Assembly: GCF_003261575.2 (NCBI RefSeq)
Contig: NZ_CP036175.1
Coordinates: 1,302,001-1,366,000, forward strand
From: Klebsiella huaxiensis
GTDB lineage: Bacteria > Pseudomonadota > Gammaproteobacteria > Enterobacterales > Enterobacteriaceae
DNA length: 64,000 bases
Direction of reading: 5' to 3'
The notes beneath the pieces are model-generated. The model searched no databases. It was not told the origin of the DNA and was given only the letters and a program-made list of their open reading frames with translations. Position 1 is the stretch's first letter. Every line of letters begins with the position of its first letter. The position numbers and the translations under genes were made by a program. This document shows positions 7,449 through 16,134 of the stretch, in pieces.

Positions 7449-8849
7449 ATGACCCGGTATCAGTTTCCGGAAGGCTTTTTTTGGGGCGCGGCGGCATCAG
7501 GCCCGCAAACGGAGGGCATAAGCAACAAGCCGCACCGTTCGATTTGGGATAGCTGGTTTGCCGAACAGCCGGAGCGTTTTTATCAGCAGATTGGGCCGCA
7601 AACCGTCTGCGACACGTATCATCAATATCCGCAGGATGTGGCGTTGATGAAGCAGACCGGCTTCAACTCCTTTCGGACATCGATTCAATGGTCGCGGCTC
7701 ATTGATGATTTCGAAACCGGCACGCCCAATGCGGACGCGGTGCGTTTCTATAACGATTACCTGGATGAAATGATTGAAAACGGCATTGAGCCGATGATCA
7801 ACCTCTATCACTTTGACATGCCTGAAGCCCTGCAAAAGCAGTACGGTGGGTTTGAGTCGGCGCATGTGACGGACCTTTTCGCCTGTTTTGCCCGCACCGC
7901 CTTCGCGCTGTTTGGCCACAAGGTGAAATACTGGATTACCTTCAACGAGCCGATTGTGCCGGTTGAGGGCGGCTATCTGTATGATTTCCACTATCCGTGC
8001 AAAAAAGACGGCAAGCTGGCGGCGCAGGTGGCGTTCAACATTATGCTGGCCCACGCCAAAGCCGTCCGCGAGTTTCGCGCGTTGGCGCTGGAGAGCGAGA
8101 TTGGCGTGGTGCTGAACCTGACGCCGTCCTATACCCGCAACGACAGCGCGGAGGACAAAAAGGCGGCGTGGTATGCGGATCTGTTTTTTAACCGCAGTTT
8201 CCTCGACCCACTGGTGAAGCATCAGTTCCCGAAAGAGTTGTGCGAAATTCTGGCCGCTCACGATTGCCTGCCGGAGGTAACAAAAGCCGACGTTGAGCTG
8301 ATAACCGGCTCGCACGTCGATTTTCTTGGCGTCAACTACTACGTGCCGCGGCGGGTGAAGGCGCGTGAAAGCGACTATGCGCTGGACTATTTCACGCCGG
8401 AGTTTTACTTCGAAAACTACGTGAATCCAGAAGGGCGCTTTAACCCGTATCGTGATAACAATGAAATTCTGCCGCAGGCGATTTACGACATTGCCGCGAA
8501 TATTCGCGATAACTACAGCAATATAAAGTGGTTCCTCGCCGAAATTGGTATCGCGATGGATATTGAGTCGGAAGGCGAACCGGGTGAAGACGGAGTGATT
8601 GATGATTCGTTCCGTATCAGCCTGATGGAAGAGCATTTAGTGCAGCTGCATCGCGCCATTGCTGACGGTGCCAACTGCTTTGGCGTGCATCAATGGACCT
8701 TCATCGATAACTGGTCGTGGATTAACTCGTTCAAGCGGCGCTACGGTTTCTGGCGGCTCAACCTGCAAACCGGAGAGCGGCAGATAAAACGCAACGCGCT
8801 GTGGTTTGCCGAACTGGCGACCAGCAACGGCTTTAGCTGCGATAAATAG
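7449..8849 (+). CDS. GH1 family glycosidase, probable 6-phospho-beta-glycosidase
   Basis: 466-residue cytoplasmic GH1 enzyme (no signal peptide; starts MTRYQFPEGFFWGAA) with AGGAGG ahead of the ATG. Acid/base is Glu167 in TFNEP. The nucleophile is probably Glu365 in LAEIGI, where most GH1 enzymes have ENG. Near the C terminus, aligned on RRYGF, a Ser occupies the position that is Glu in ordinary beta-glucosidases and Ser in 6-phospho enzymes, while the usual phosphate-binding Lys is Arg here. This points to phosphorylated substrates delivered by the neighbouring PTS, but with an altered pocket. It is clearly different from AscB, encoded at 26578-28002, and may cleave phospho-mannobiose or phospho-cellobiose. 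Confidence 0.85.
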   Translation: MTRYQFPEGFFWGAAASGPQTEGISNKPHRSIWDSWFAEQPERFYQQIGPQTVCDTYHQYPQDVALMKQTGFNSFRTSIQWSRLIDDFETGTPNADAVRFYNDYLDEMIENGIEPMINLYHFDMPEALQKQYGGFESAHVTDLFACFARTAFALFGHKVKYWITFNEPIVPVEGGYLYDFHYPCKKDGKLAAQVAFNIMLAHAKAVREFRALALESEIGVVLNLTPSYTRNDSAEDKKAAWYADLFFNRSFLDPLVKHQFPKELCEILAAHDCLPEVTKADVELITGSHVDFLGVNYYVPRRVKARESDYALDYFTPEFYFENYVNPEGRFNPYRDNNEILPQAIYDIAANIRDNYSNIKWFLAEIGIAMDIESEGEPGEDGVIDDSFRISLMEEHLVQLHRAIADGANCFGVHQWTFIDNWSWINSFKRRYGFWRLNLQTGERQIKRNALWFAELATSNGFSCDK

Positions 8850-8861
8850 CACCGTAAAATC

Positions 8862-8949
8862 CCCCGGAGGCGGCGCTTGACGCGCCTGTCCGGGCTACCC
8901 GATGGTGCACCCCCGTAGCCCGGACAGATGCGCAGCATCGCCTCCGGGA
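8862..8949. repeat. REP/BIME element
   Basis: Paired inverted REP units (CCCCCGGAGGCG ... CGCCTCCGGG, each with TGTCCGGGCTAC or its complement), between the convergent GH1 and esterase genes. The same units recur near 12769, 25966, 34672 and 41243. Confidence 0.9.
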
Positions 8950-9005
8950 AGTCGTACCCAGCAGGGCTACGGGTTCACCACCGTCTGCGGACAGGTAGCC
9001 GGGGA

Positions 9006-9962
9006 TTAATCACGCGACTTTTTCATCTCCGGCAGCGAGGCAATCCAGTTCATTGCCAGCTGCGGCCATTCGGCGGCGGGCAGGCCTTTAGCTCCACGAA
9101 TCCCAAACCCGTGCTTGCCCACGGCGAACAGATGAAGCTCCGTCGGCACGTTATGAGCGCGCAGAGCGTTGAACATCACCAGCGAGTTATCCACCGGTAC
9201 CGAAGGATCGTCTACCGCGTGCAGAATAAAGGTTGGTGGCGTCACGGAAGCCACGTTTTGCTCCGGTGAATAACGACGCTGCTGCTCCGCCGTTGGCGCA
9301 TCACCAATCAGCGCTTTACGCGAACCGGGGTGGGCGATTGCCGGAACCATAGAAATCACCGGATAGCCGAGTACCACAAAGTCCGGTCGCGCGCTCTGCT
9401 GGTCGATAGTATCCACAGCGCTGTAGACCTGCTCATCGTAGCGGGTCTCCAGACTGGCGGCCACATGCCCCCCGGCAGAAAAACCCATGATGCCGATTTT
9501 CTGCGGGTCAATATGCCACTCAGCGGCACGCGCCCGCAGGCTACGCAGCGCACGCTGCGCATCGGCCAGCGGCGCATCGCTGCCTTCCGCATGACCATCC
9601 CCCGGCATCCGGTAGGTCATAACAAACAAGGTATAGCCCTGCGCGTTAAACACCGGGGCGAGATCGCTGCCCTCTTTATCCAGCACCACCCGTTGATAAG
9701 AACCGCCTGGCGTCACCAGCAGCGCGATACCGTTGGGTTTCTCCGGCGTATAAACGGTGATTTGCGGGGCGCGAATACCGGTTACCGCACGGTCGGGCAA
9801 AGTGGGGTCTTTGCTACGCTCCACAAGTGACTCGCTTGCCGGGCTATTTTTCGCCCCGGGAGCTTCACCGCCGGGCCAGACTGAAAAGGTGGGCAGGGCC
9901 GCGAAGGCGACCGGAGAAGATAAAAGCAGAGTGATAATCGCCGCCAGAGGTAAACGCGTCAT
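9006..9962 (-). CDS. secreted alpha/beta-hydrolase, probable carbohydrate acetyl esterase
   Basis: 318 residues from the ATG at 9962, chosen over an ATG 12 bp upstream because GGAG lies six bases before it. A signal peptide ends near AFA (residues 18-20). The alpha/beta-hydrolase triad is visible: Ser162 in GFSAGGH, Asp251 or Asp252 in HAVDDPSVP and His284 in GKHGFG, with an oxyanion TPGG at 84-87. The family includes acetyl-xylan and rhamnogalacturonan-type esterases and lipase-like hydrolases. Convergent with GH1 and separated by a REP element. As a secreted partner of a mannanase-like enzyme it could remove acetyl groups from acetylated glucomannan; that role is inferred from position only. 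Confidence 0.8.
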   Translation of the reverse strand: MTRLPLAAIITLLLSSPVAFAALPTFSVWPGGEAPGAKNSPASESLVERSKDPTLPDRAVTGIRAPQITVYTPEKPNGIALLVTPGGSYQRVVLDKEGSDLAPVFNAQGYTLFVMTYRMPGDGHAEGSDAPLADAQRALRSLRARAAEWHIDPQKIGIMGFSAGGHVAASLETRYDEQVYSAVDTIDQQSARPDFVVLGYPVISMVPAIAHPGSRKALIGDAPTAEQQRRYSPEQNVASVTPPTFILHAVDDPSVPVDNSLVMFNALRAHNVPTELHLFAVGKHGFGIRGAKGLPAAEWPQLAMNWIASLPEMKKSRD

Positions 9963-10033
9963 AAGCATCTCCATGAGGAAAAAGCTTATTTATCATTGAT
10001 TAGCGGCGGGTAACGCGAGTTGTCTCACAGAAC

Positions 10034-10063
10034 GCTGTTTCATTTAAATCGAAATGAAACAGC
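10034..10063. terminator. perfect 12-bp stem-loop after the Mop gene
   Basis: GCTGTTTCATTT, six-base loop, AAATGAAACAGC: a perfect hairpin between the 3' end of the molbindin gene and the esterase promoter region. It has only a short T-run on the plus side and none on the minus side, so it could be a weak terminator of fhlA-mop, an mRNA stabiliser, or an operator. Confidence 0.45.
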
Positions 10064-10077
10064 ATTTTGGATGTGAC

Positions 10078-10506
10078 TTAAGCGCGGGTGGCGATAAGAA
10101 TGGCGGAAGCCTTAACGAGCGCAATCACGCGGCTGCCCTGTGCCAGCTTCATCTCTTCCTGGCTTTCATTGGTGACGACAGCAATGATTTCAAAGCCCGC
10201 GTCGGCCTGAATATGCACGGTGGCGTTAACCGCGCCTTCAGTTACTCGGGTCACGCTACCGGCAAACTGGTTGCGGGCGGAGAACTTCAGACCGCAATCT
10301 TCCGTCGCCAGCGTGACCCACGGCGCTTTAATCAGCGCAATGGCTTCTTTACCGGTCGCCAGCCCCAGCGCTTCCTTACTGCTGTGGGTAACGATTGCCA
10401 CCAGCTTTGCGCCGCCCGCTAACGTCAGTTCGATTTCATCGTTGACCGCGCCGGTTGCGACTGCGCTGACCGTGCCGGTGAGTTGGTTACGTGCTGATAC
10501 CGCCAT
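10078..10506 (-). CDS. tandem Mop-domain molybdate-binding protein (molbindin, ModG-like)
   Basis: 142-residue cytoplasmic protein made of two Mop (TOBE-like) domains, the first starting SARNQLTG at residue 4 and the second SARNQFAG at residue 76. The start at 10506 follows a GGAGG. Such di-Mop proteins bind several molybdate or tungstate ions per oligomer and act as storage or homeostasis proteins. The gene starts 38 bp downstream of fhlA on the same strand, with no obvious terminator between, so it is probably co-transcribed with the formate-hydrogenlyase activator. Formate dehydrogenase-H needs a molybdenum cofactor, which makes the link sensible. E. coli has no equivalent gene at this place as far as I recall. 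Confidence 0.9.
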   Translation of the reverse strand: MAVSARNQLTGTVSAVATGAVNDEIELTLAGGAKLVAIVTHSSKEALGLATGKEAIALIKAPWVTLATEDCGLKFSARNQFAGSVTRVTEGAVNATVHIQADAGFEIIAVVTNESQEEMKLAQGSRVIALVKASAILIATRA

Positions 10507-10544
10507 AATGCCTCCATTCAATGTGTTATTAATGACTCCAATGG

Positions 10545-12617
10545 TTATAGCAGATCGTCTTTGTTGATGCCCAGCCGTTTCATTCTTGAAAGCAATGTTG
10601 TGCGCTTTAGCCCCAGACGCTGGGCCGCGCCTTTCGGTCCGGCGACCACGCCATTGCTCTCTTTCAGTACCCGGATAATCAGCTGGTATTCATCCTCGCT
10701 TTCTTCCGGCAGCACTTCTGCGGCCAGCGGTTCCTGCTCGATACTCATTTCCGGCAGTGATAGTTGCAGCACGCTGCCGCGGGTCAGCAGCACCGCACGC
10801 TCAATGACGTTCTCCAGTTCGCGCACGTTACCCGGCCACTCCATGCGGCTGAGAGTGCGCAGGGTTTCTGCCGGAATGCTGTCAATATTACGTCCCAGAC
10901 GACGGGCAATTTTAAAAGTGAAAGCTTTTACCAGCAGCGGGATATCGTCCGGGCGCTCGCGCAGCGGCGGCAGGTGGATCGGGAAGACGTTCAGGCGGTA
11001 GTAGAGATCGCTACGGAATTCGCGATCGGCGACCATTTGCTTAAGATCGCGGTTGGTCGCGGCGATCAGGCGCACGTCGGTGTGAATCAACTTATTGCTA
11101 CCGAGGCGCTCGAACTCCTGCTCCTGCAACACGCGCAGCAGCTTCGGCTGCAGCTCTACCGGCATGTCGCCCACTTCATCAAGGAACAGCGAACTTTTAT
11201 CCGCCAGTTCGAAACGGCCGATGCGCTGGGCGCTGGCGCCGGTGAAGGCACCGCGTTCGTGACCAAAGAGGTCGCTTTCCAGCAGCCCGGCGGGCATAGC
11301 GGCGCAGTTCATTTTGACCATCCGGCGGCTGTTGCGCCCGCTGAGGTTATGAATGGCGCGGGCAATCAGTTCTTTGCCGGTGCCGGTTTCGCCGAGGATC
11401 AGCACCGTACTGTCGCTGTGTGCCACCATTTCGACCTGCTTGAGCACGCTGTTCATCGCTTCGCTGCGTCCGATGATTTCACCAAACTCGCTTTCAACGT
11501 TATTGAGCTGTTCGGTCAGGGCGAGGTTTTCATCGACCAGACGCTCCTTCAGACGCTGGATCTCGCGGTATGCGAGGGCGTTATCGACGGCAATCGACAC
11601 GCGCTCGGCGATTTGCCGCAGCAGCTTAAGGTTGGTGGTGGTGAAAACCTTTTCATCGCACTGCGCCAGCTTCAGCACGCCAAGCAGGGTATTGCCGGAC
11701 ATCAACGGCAGCAGGCACAGGGTCTGAATTTTGTTATCCCACATCTCGAAGAGCATTTTTTCGTAAGGTGCCAGCGAGTCGTGTTCGTGCAGGTTGAGCA
11801 GCAGCATCTCTTTGCTTTTAAACACCCGCTCGGTCAGGGTTCCGGCTTCGTCCACTTCGCTCTGGTCGTGCACCGGATGGCTGGCGTCGAGATAGTGGGT
11901 GGAGTAGATATTGAGCTTGCCTTTGCGGTTGCTGCGCAGCACCACGCTGATGGCGTCAATACGGAAGTAGCGGTGGATCTCTTTTGCCACTTCGCTGACT
12001 AGCTCGTCGATATCCAGCCGCGAGAGTACGGCGTTAGTGATGGCGACCAGAATACGGAAATTATCGCGCTCGTGGCACAGCAGGTCGTAGTCAACGTTAT
12101 TGCTGACCCGGCTTTGGATCTGCTCGGTCACCACGGCGATGATTTGCGTAAAGGTATGCAGTCGCTGGTACTCTTTTTCCGTCCACGGACGGTTGTCATC
12201 GCGAATAAACTCGCAGCCGCCGAAGATGCGGCCTTCTGCCGCCAGCGGTAGCAGGCAGTAGTAGCCAAATGCGGGATAGAGTCCGCTGACGGAGAGCTGT
12301 GGCCAGGTTTCGGCAAAGGTGGTGCTATCACAATGCAGCGCGTCCGGGCGCGACAGCAGGCGTCGAACTGGGCCGTTGGCGAGGACGGTTTCATCTTCGT
12401 AGCTGACCGGATGCCCGGCGTCGTCGCAGGCGTGGCGGACCGCGCGGTGGTTGCCGGAATGCCACAGAATAATCGCCGCCCGGTCGGCGAGCGCGGACTG
12501 CTGTACCAGGCGGGTCAGCGTTTCGCTCAGCGCGGCCAGGTCCGGCTGCTGTAATAAAATACGGGTGATATCAAACAGACCTTGCTGCCCAAGATCGCCC
12601 ATCGGTGTATACGACAT
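10545..12617 (-). CDS. fhlA: formate hydrogenlyase transcriptional activator FhlA
   Basis: 690-residue sigma-54 enhancer-binding protein, close to the length of E. coli FhlA (692). Two GAF-type formate-sensing regions fill the first 380 residues. The AAA+ domain has Walker A GETGTGKE, the sigma-54 contact loop GAFTGA within ESDLFGHERGAFTGA, and Walker B LFLDEVGDMP. A Fis-type helix-turn-helix lies at the C terminus (GPKGAAQRLGLKRTTLLSRMKRLGI). It activates hyp, hyc and hydN-hypF, whose sigma-54 promoters and dyads are visible in this window. In E. coli it lies directly after hypE; here 249 bp with a REP element intervene, so it may have its own promoter. Confidence 0.98.
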   Translation of the reverse strand: MSYTPMGDLGQQGLFDITRILLQQPDLAALSETLTRLVQQSALADRAAIILWHSGNHRAVRHACDDAGHPVSYEDETVLANGPVRRLLSRPDALHCDSTTFAETWPQLSVSGLYPAFGYYCLLPLAAEGRIFGGCEFIRDDNRPWTEKEYQRLHTFTQIIAVVTEQIQSRVSNNVDYDLLCHERDNFRILVAITNAVLSRLDIDELVSEVAKEIHRYFRIDAISVVLRSNRKGKLNIYSTHYLDASHPVHDQSEVDEAGTLTERVFKSKEMLLLNLHEHDSLAPYEKMLFEMWDNKIQTLCLLPLMSGNTLLGVLKLAQCDEKVFTTTNLKLLRQIAERVSIAVDNALAYREIQRLKERLVDENLALTEQLNNVESEFGEIIGRSEAMNSVLKQVEMVAHSDSTVLILGETGTGKELIARAIHNLSGRNSRRMVKMNCAAMPAGLLESDLFGHERGAFTGASAQRIGRFELADKSSLFLDEVGDMPVELQPKLLRVLQEQEFERLGSNKLIHTDVRLIAATNRDLKQMVADREFRSDLYYRLNVFPIHLPPLRERPDDIPLLVKAFTFKIARRLGRNIDSIPAETLRTLSRMEWPGNVRELENVIERAVLLTRGSVLQLSLPEMSIEQEPLAAEVLPEESEDEYQLIIRVLKESNGVVAGPKGAAQRLGLKRTTLLSRMKRLGINKDDLL

Positions 12618-12768
12618 TGCTTAAGTCCAAAAAGCACTACAAAGCAGTGCAGAAGAAAGTGATGACACAAATAATAGTATGTTAATAAAGCGGTTGTTGC
12701 CGCTGTTAACCCATCCGTGGGTGCCCGATGGTTTGGGCTGGATAATGATGTTGAGATTCTGATGTTTT

Positions 12769-12850
12769 CCCCGGAGGCGATGCTGCGCATCTGTCCGGGC
12801 TACTGGTGCGGTTTTGTAGCCCGGACTGGCGCAACGCGCCGCCTCCGGGA
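12769..12850. repeat. REP/BIME element between hypE and fhlA
   Basis: Two inverted REP units (CCCCGGAGGCGATGCTGCGC ... GCGCCGCCTCCGGGA) in the 249-bp gap between hypE and fhlA. The rest of this gap (12618-12768) is AT-richer and may hold the fhlA promoter. Confidence 0.9.
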
Positions 12851-12866
12851 ACTCTCCCGAACCCCG

Positions 12867-13877
12867 TTAACAAATGCGCGGCAGCGGCTCGGCGTGGGGA
12901 AGGTCGAGCGTGCGCTTCACGCCGTACAGGCCAATGGATCGCACTCCCCGGCGTTCTACAACGTCGCCGATTATCGCCGCATCTCGTCCTAGCGGGTGAG
13001 ACCGTAAATGCGCAAGTACGCTTTCCGCCGCCTCGCGGGCAACGGCAATCACCAGCTTACCTTCATTGGCAAAATTAAGCGCGTCCAGCCCCAGCAGCTC
13101 GCACACGCCGCGTACGGTATCGTTCACCGGCAGCTTCTGCTCATGCAGCTCAATCCCGTAGCCGCTGGCGGCGGCGAACTCGTGGGCCACTGCATTAACG
13201 CCGCCGCGGGTCGCATCGCGCAGCGCTTTGACGCCAGGCAGCTCGCGCAGGGGCTGAATTAATGGTGTCAATACCGCGCAATCGCTGGACAGCGCACCAT
13301 CCAGCCCCATTTCTTCGCGCAGGTTGAGGATCGTCGCGCCATGATCGCCAAGCGTGCCGCTGACCAGCAGGACATCGCCGGCGCTAATCTGCTGTGCGCC
13401 CCAGCGAATACCGGTGGGGATGACGCCGATCCCAGCGGTATTAATAAATAGCTTATCCGCTGCCCCGCGCGGCACCACTTTGGTATCGCCGGTAACAATG
13501 GCGATACCGGCTTCCCGCGCGGTCTGCGCCATGCTGTTCACCACGGCTTCGAGAGTGGCCATCTCCAGCCCCTCTTCGAGAATAAACCCGCAGGAGAGGT
13601 AGCGCGGGATCGCGCCGCTCACCGCCACATCATTGGCCGTGCCGCAGACCGCCAGCTTGCCAATATTGCCGCCGGGGAAAAACAGCGGATCGATAACGTA
13701 GCTGTCGGTGGAAAAAGCCAGTCGATCGCCCTGGGCCATAAGATCGGCGAGATCGAGACGCGCCTGATCCTCCTGCTCCGCCAGCCAGTGATTGGCGAAA
13801 GCCTGCATAAACAGGGAGGCGATCAGCTGCTGCATCGCCTGACCGCCGCTACCGTGGGCTAACTGAATGCTTTTCAT
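12867..13877 (-). CDS. hypE: hydrogenase maturation factor HypE
   Basis: 336 residues, the standard HypE length, from the ATG at 13877 that overlaps the hypD stop (ATGA). HypE dehydrates the carbamoyl group passed from HypF to make the cyanide ligand of the [NiFe] site. It has the AIR-synthase/PurM-like ATP-binding fold and ends in the conserved PRIC, whose terminal Cys carries the thiocarbamate then thiocyanate. Last gene of hypABCDE. Longer upstream starts in the same frame lie inside hypD and lack the conserved N terminus. Confidence 0.97.
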   Translation of the reverse strand: MKSIQLAHGSGGQAMQQLIASLFMQAFANHWLAEQEDQARLDLADLMAQGDRLAFSTDSYVIDPLFFPGGNIGKLAVCGTANDVAVSGAIPRYLSCGFILEEGLEMATLEAVVNSMAQTAREAGIAIVTGDTKVVPRGAADKLFINTAGIGVIPTGIRWGAQQISAGDVLLVSGTLGDHGATILNLREEMGLDGALSSDCAVLTPLIQPLRELPGVKALRDATRGGVNAVAHEFAAASGYGIELHEQKLPVNDTVRGVCELLGLDALNFANEGKLVIAVAREAAESVLAHLRSHPLGRDAAIIGDVVERRGVRSIGLYGVKRTLDLPHAEPLPRIC

Positions 13878-14995
13878 GCTTCTACTTCCTGACTGCGATA
13901 TTGATACCAGGCGGCGCAAGCGCCTTCCGATGAGACCATCAGCGCGCCGAATGCGCTTTGCGGGTTGCAGGTATTGCCGAACAGCGGGCACTGGTGCGGT
14001 TTACAGCGGCCGGTCAGCACCTCGCCGCAGCGGGCGTGCGGATCGTCGCAGACCCGCTGCGGCGCCGGGCGGAAATGCGCTTCTGCGTCGAAACGCTGAT
14101 ACGCGGCCGTCAGGTGCACGCCGGAGTCGTTAATCACCCCCAGACCGCGCCACTCGCTGTCGCCGCTGAGGCAGAAAACGTCGGCGATGGCCGACTGCGC
14201 CAACGGGTTGCCTTCATCAGGCACCACCCTGCGGTACTGGTTTTCCACTTCGCTGTGCCGCGCTATTGTCTGCTCAACCAGCATCACCGCGCCTTGCAGT
14301 AGATCAAGCGGTTCGAATCCGGCCACCACTAATGGACGATGATAGTCGCTGGCGATAAATCCGTAGGCTTCGGTACCGATGACCATGCTGACGTGGCCGG
14401 GGGCGAGAAAAGCGTCGATACCGTTATCCGGCTGGTCGAGCAGGCTGCGCAGGGTCGGCAGCAAGGTAATGTGCTGGCAGAAAAAGTAAAAGTTCTCGAC
14501 GCCGCGCTCGCGGGCCTGACGCAAGGTCAGGGCGGTGGCGGGCATGGTGGTTTCAAAGCCGAGACCGAAAAACACCACTTCACGTTCAGGGTTCTGCTGC
14601 GCCAGCTTCAGGGCGTCCATCGGCGAATAGACAATCCGCACGTCGGCCCCGCGCGATTTTGCCTGCAGCAGCGAACCGCTTTTTCCCGGCACGCGCATGG
14701 CATCGCCGAAGGTGCAGAAAATCACCCCCGGACGGCTGGCGATATCGATACAGGCGTCGATACGCCCCATCGGCAAGACGCACACCGGGCAGCCGGGGCC
14801 GTGAATAAACTCGATGTTTTCCGGCAGCAGCTGGTCGAGGCCAAATTTAAAGATGGCGTGGGTATGACCGCCGCACACTTCCATTATGCGCAGCGGACGT
14901 TCGGCGGTATGCGGTAGCAGGCGCGCGCGCTGCTGGAGATGTTCCACCAACTGCATCACCTGCTCCGGGGCGCGGTATTCATCAACAAAACGCAT
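13874..14995 (-). CDS. hypD: hydrogenase maturation factor HypD
   Basis: 373-residue iron-sulfur scaffold on which, with HypC, the Fe(CN)2CO unit is assembled. Conserved motifs seen are CGGHTHAIFKFG, the GPGCPVCVLP pair of cysteines and a C-terminal cysteine-rich region (CDDPHARCGEVLTGRCKPHQC) for the [4Fe-4S] cluster. It abuts hypC exactly and overlaps hypE by four bases, which supports translational coupling and matched synthesis. Confidence 0.97.
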   Translation of the reverse strand: MRFVDEYRAPEQVMQLVEHLQQRARLLPHTAERPLRIMEVCGGHTHAIFKFGLDQLLPENIEFIHGPGCPVCVLPMGRIDACIDIASRPGVIFCTFGDAMRVPGKSGSLLQAKSRGADVRIVYSPMDALKLAQQNPEREVVFFGLGFETTMPATALTLRQARERGVENFYFFCQHITLLPTLRSLLDQPDNGIDAFLAPGHVSMVIGTEAYGFIASDYHRPLVVAGFEPLDLLQGAVMLVEQTIARHSEVENQYRRVVPDEGNPLAQSAIADVFCLSGDSEWRGLGVINDSGVHLTAAYQRFDAEAHFRPAPQRVCDDPHARCGEVLTGRCKPHQCPLFGNTCNPQSAFGALMVSSEGACAAWYQYRSQEVEA

Positions 14996-15268
14996 TTACC
15001 GCTCCTCGCCGTACAGCAGTGCGCCGACGTCCGGCTCCACTTCAAACATATTTTGCAGCGCTTCAAGAGTGTCTCGGGCTTCGGCCTCGTTTATTACGCT
15101 CATGGCGAAGCCGACGTGCACCAGCACCCACTGGCCGAGACGCGGCTGGCCGCGATCGTCAACCGCGCCCACCAGAGTCAGGTCGACTTCGCGCTGAATG
15201 CCGCACACTTCGACCTTCGCCAGATTGCCGTCAATGGCGCAGATTTGTCCCGGAATACCTATGCACAT
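14996..15268 (-). CDS. hypC: hydrogenase maturation chaperone HypC
   Basis: 90 residues, starting MCIGIPGQI. The N-terminal Cys2 (after Met removal) is the residue that binds the iron moiety and contacts the large-subunit precursor. It transfers Fe(CN)2CO from the HypCD complex to pre-HycE. Overlaps hypB by 10 bp and touches hypD. Confidence 0.97.
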   Translation of the reverse strand: MCIGIPGQICAIDGNLAKVEVCGIQREVDLTLVGAVDDRGQPRLGQWVLVHVGFAMSVINEAEARDTLEALQNMFEVEPDVGALLYGEER

Positions 15269-16131
15269 TGCTGCGTCTCCAGCCAGTTAAGCCACTGGCC
15301 CATGCCCTCGCCGCTGGTGGCGGAGAGCAGAATGATTTCAATATTTGGGTTCACTTCGCGGGCGCAGGCCAGGCATTTTTCCACGTCAAAGTTGAGATAG
15401 GGCAGCAGGTCGACCTTGTTGAGCAGCATCAGGCTGGCGGCGGCAAACATATGCGGGTACTTCAGCGGTTTGTCTTCGCCTTCGGTCACCGACAGCACCG
15501 CCACCTTATGGCGCTCGCCGAGGTCGAAGCCCGCCGGGCACACCAGGTTGCCGACGTTTTCAATAAACAGAATGCCGTTGTCGGCAAGCGGCAGGCGCGG
15601 GGCGGCGTCGGCAATCATCTGCGCGTCGAGGTGGCAACCCTTGCCGGTGTTGACCTGAATCGCCGGGGTACCGGTGGCGCGAATGCGCGCGGCATCGTTC
15701 ACCGTCTGCTGATCGCCTTCGATCACCGCGCAGGCGGTTTTCTCTTTCAGCCGCAGTAGGGTTTCGGTTAACAGGGTGGTTTTGCCGGAGCCGGGGCTGG
15801 AGACGAGGTTGAGCACCAGTTGGTTTTTAGCGGCGAAGCGCGCGCGGTTGCGGGCGGCCAGACGGTTGTTTTTATCCAGCACGTCGATTTCCACTTCCAG
15901 CATCCGCCGCTGGCTTTGGCCCGGCGCATGAGTACCCGCCTCGCCGTGACCGTAGTGCAGGTCGCCCACGTCCGAACGGGTTGGGGAGAAGTTATCGGTT
16001 TTGACGCCGGTAATGTTCATCATCGGGCGCGGGGCAGGTGCGAAGGGGGCGCTGCGAAACGCCGAATGCGGGTTATGTTCGTCGCCTTCTATATAGAGGT
16101 TGCCTTCGCCGCAGCCGCAGGTTGTACACAT
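15259..16131 (-). CDS. hypB: hydrogenase nickel-insertion GTPase HypB
   Basis: 290-residue SIMIBI-class GTPase that supplies nickel to the hydrogenase large subunit with HypA. The N-terminal high-affinity nickel motif CTTCGCGEG (Cys2, Cys5, Cys7) is intact. The P-loop SSPGSGKTT and the NKVDLLPY guanine motif are also present. The linker has one short HNPHSAF segment but no His-rich stretch, so nickel storage of the rhizobial HypB kind is unlikely. Three bases separate it from hypA. Confidence 0.97.
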   Translation of the reverse strand: MCTTCGCGEGNLYIEGDEHNPHSAFRSAPFAPAPRPMMNITGVKTDNFSPTRSDVGDLHYGHGEAGTHAPGQSQRRMLEVEIDVLDKNNRLAARNRARFAAKNQLVLNLVSSPGSGKTTLLTETLLRLKEKTACAVIEGDQQTVNDAARIRATGTPAIQVNTGKGCHLDAQMIADAAPRLPLADNGILFIENVGNLVCPAGFDLGERHKVAVLSVTEGEDKPLKYPHMFAAASLMLLNKVDLLPYLNFDVEKCLACAREVNPNIEIILLSATSGEGMGQWLNWLETQQCA

Positions 16132-16134
16132 AAT

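Noticed and set aside
10764..12002. 412-codon plus-strand frame opposite fhlA
   Set aside because: Antisense shadow of a clearly conserved fhlA with intact AAA+ motifs.
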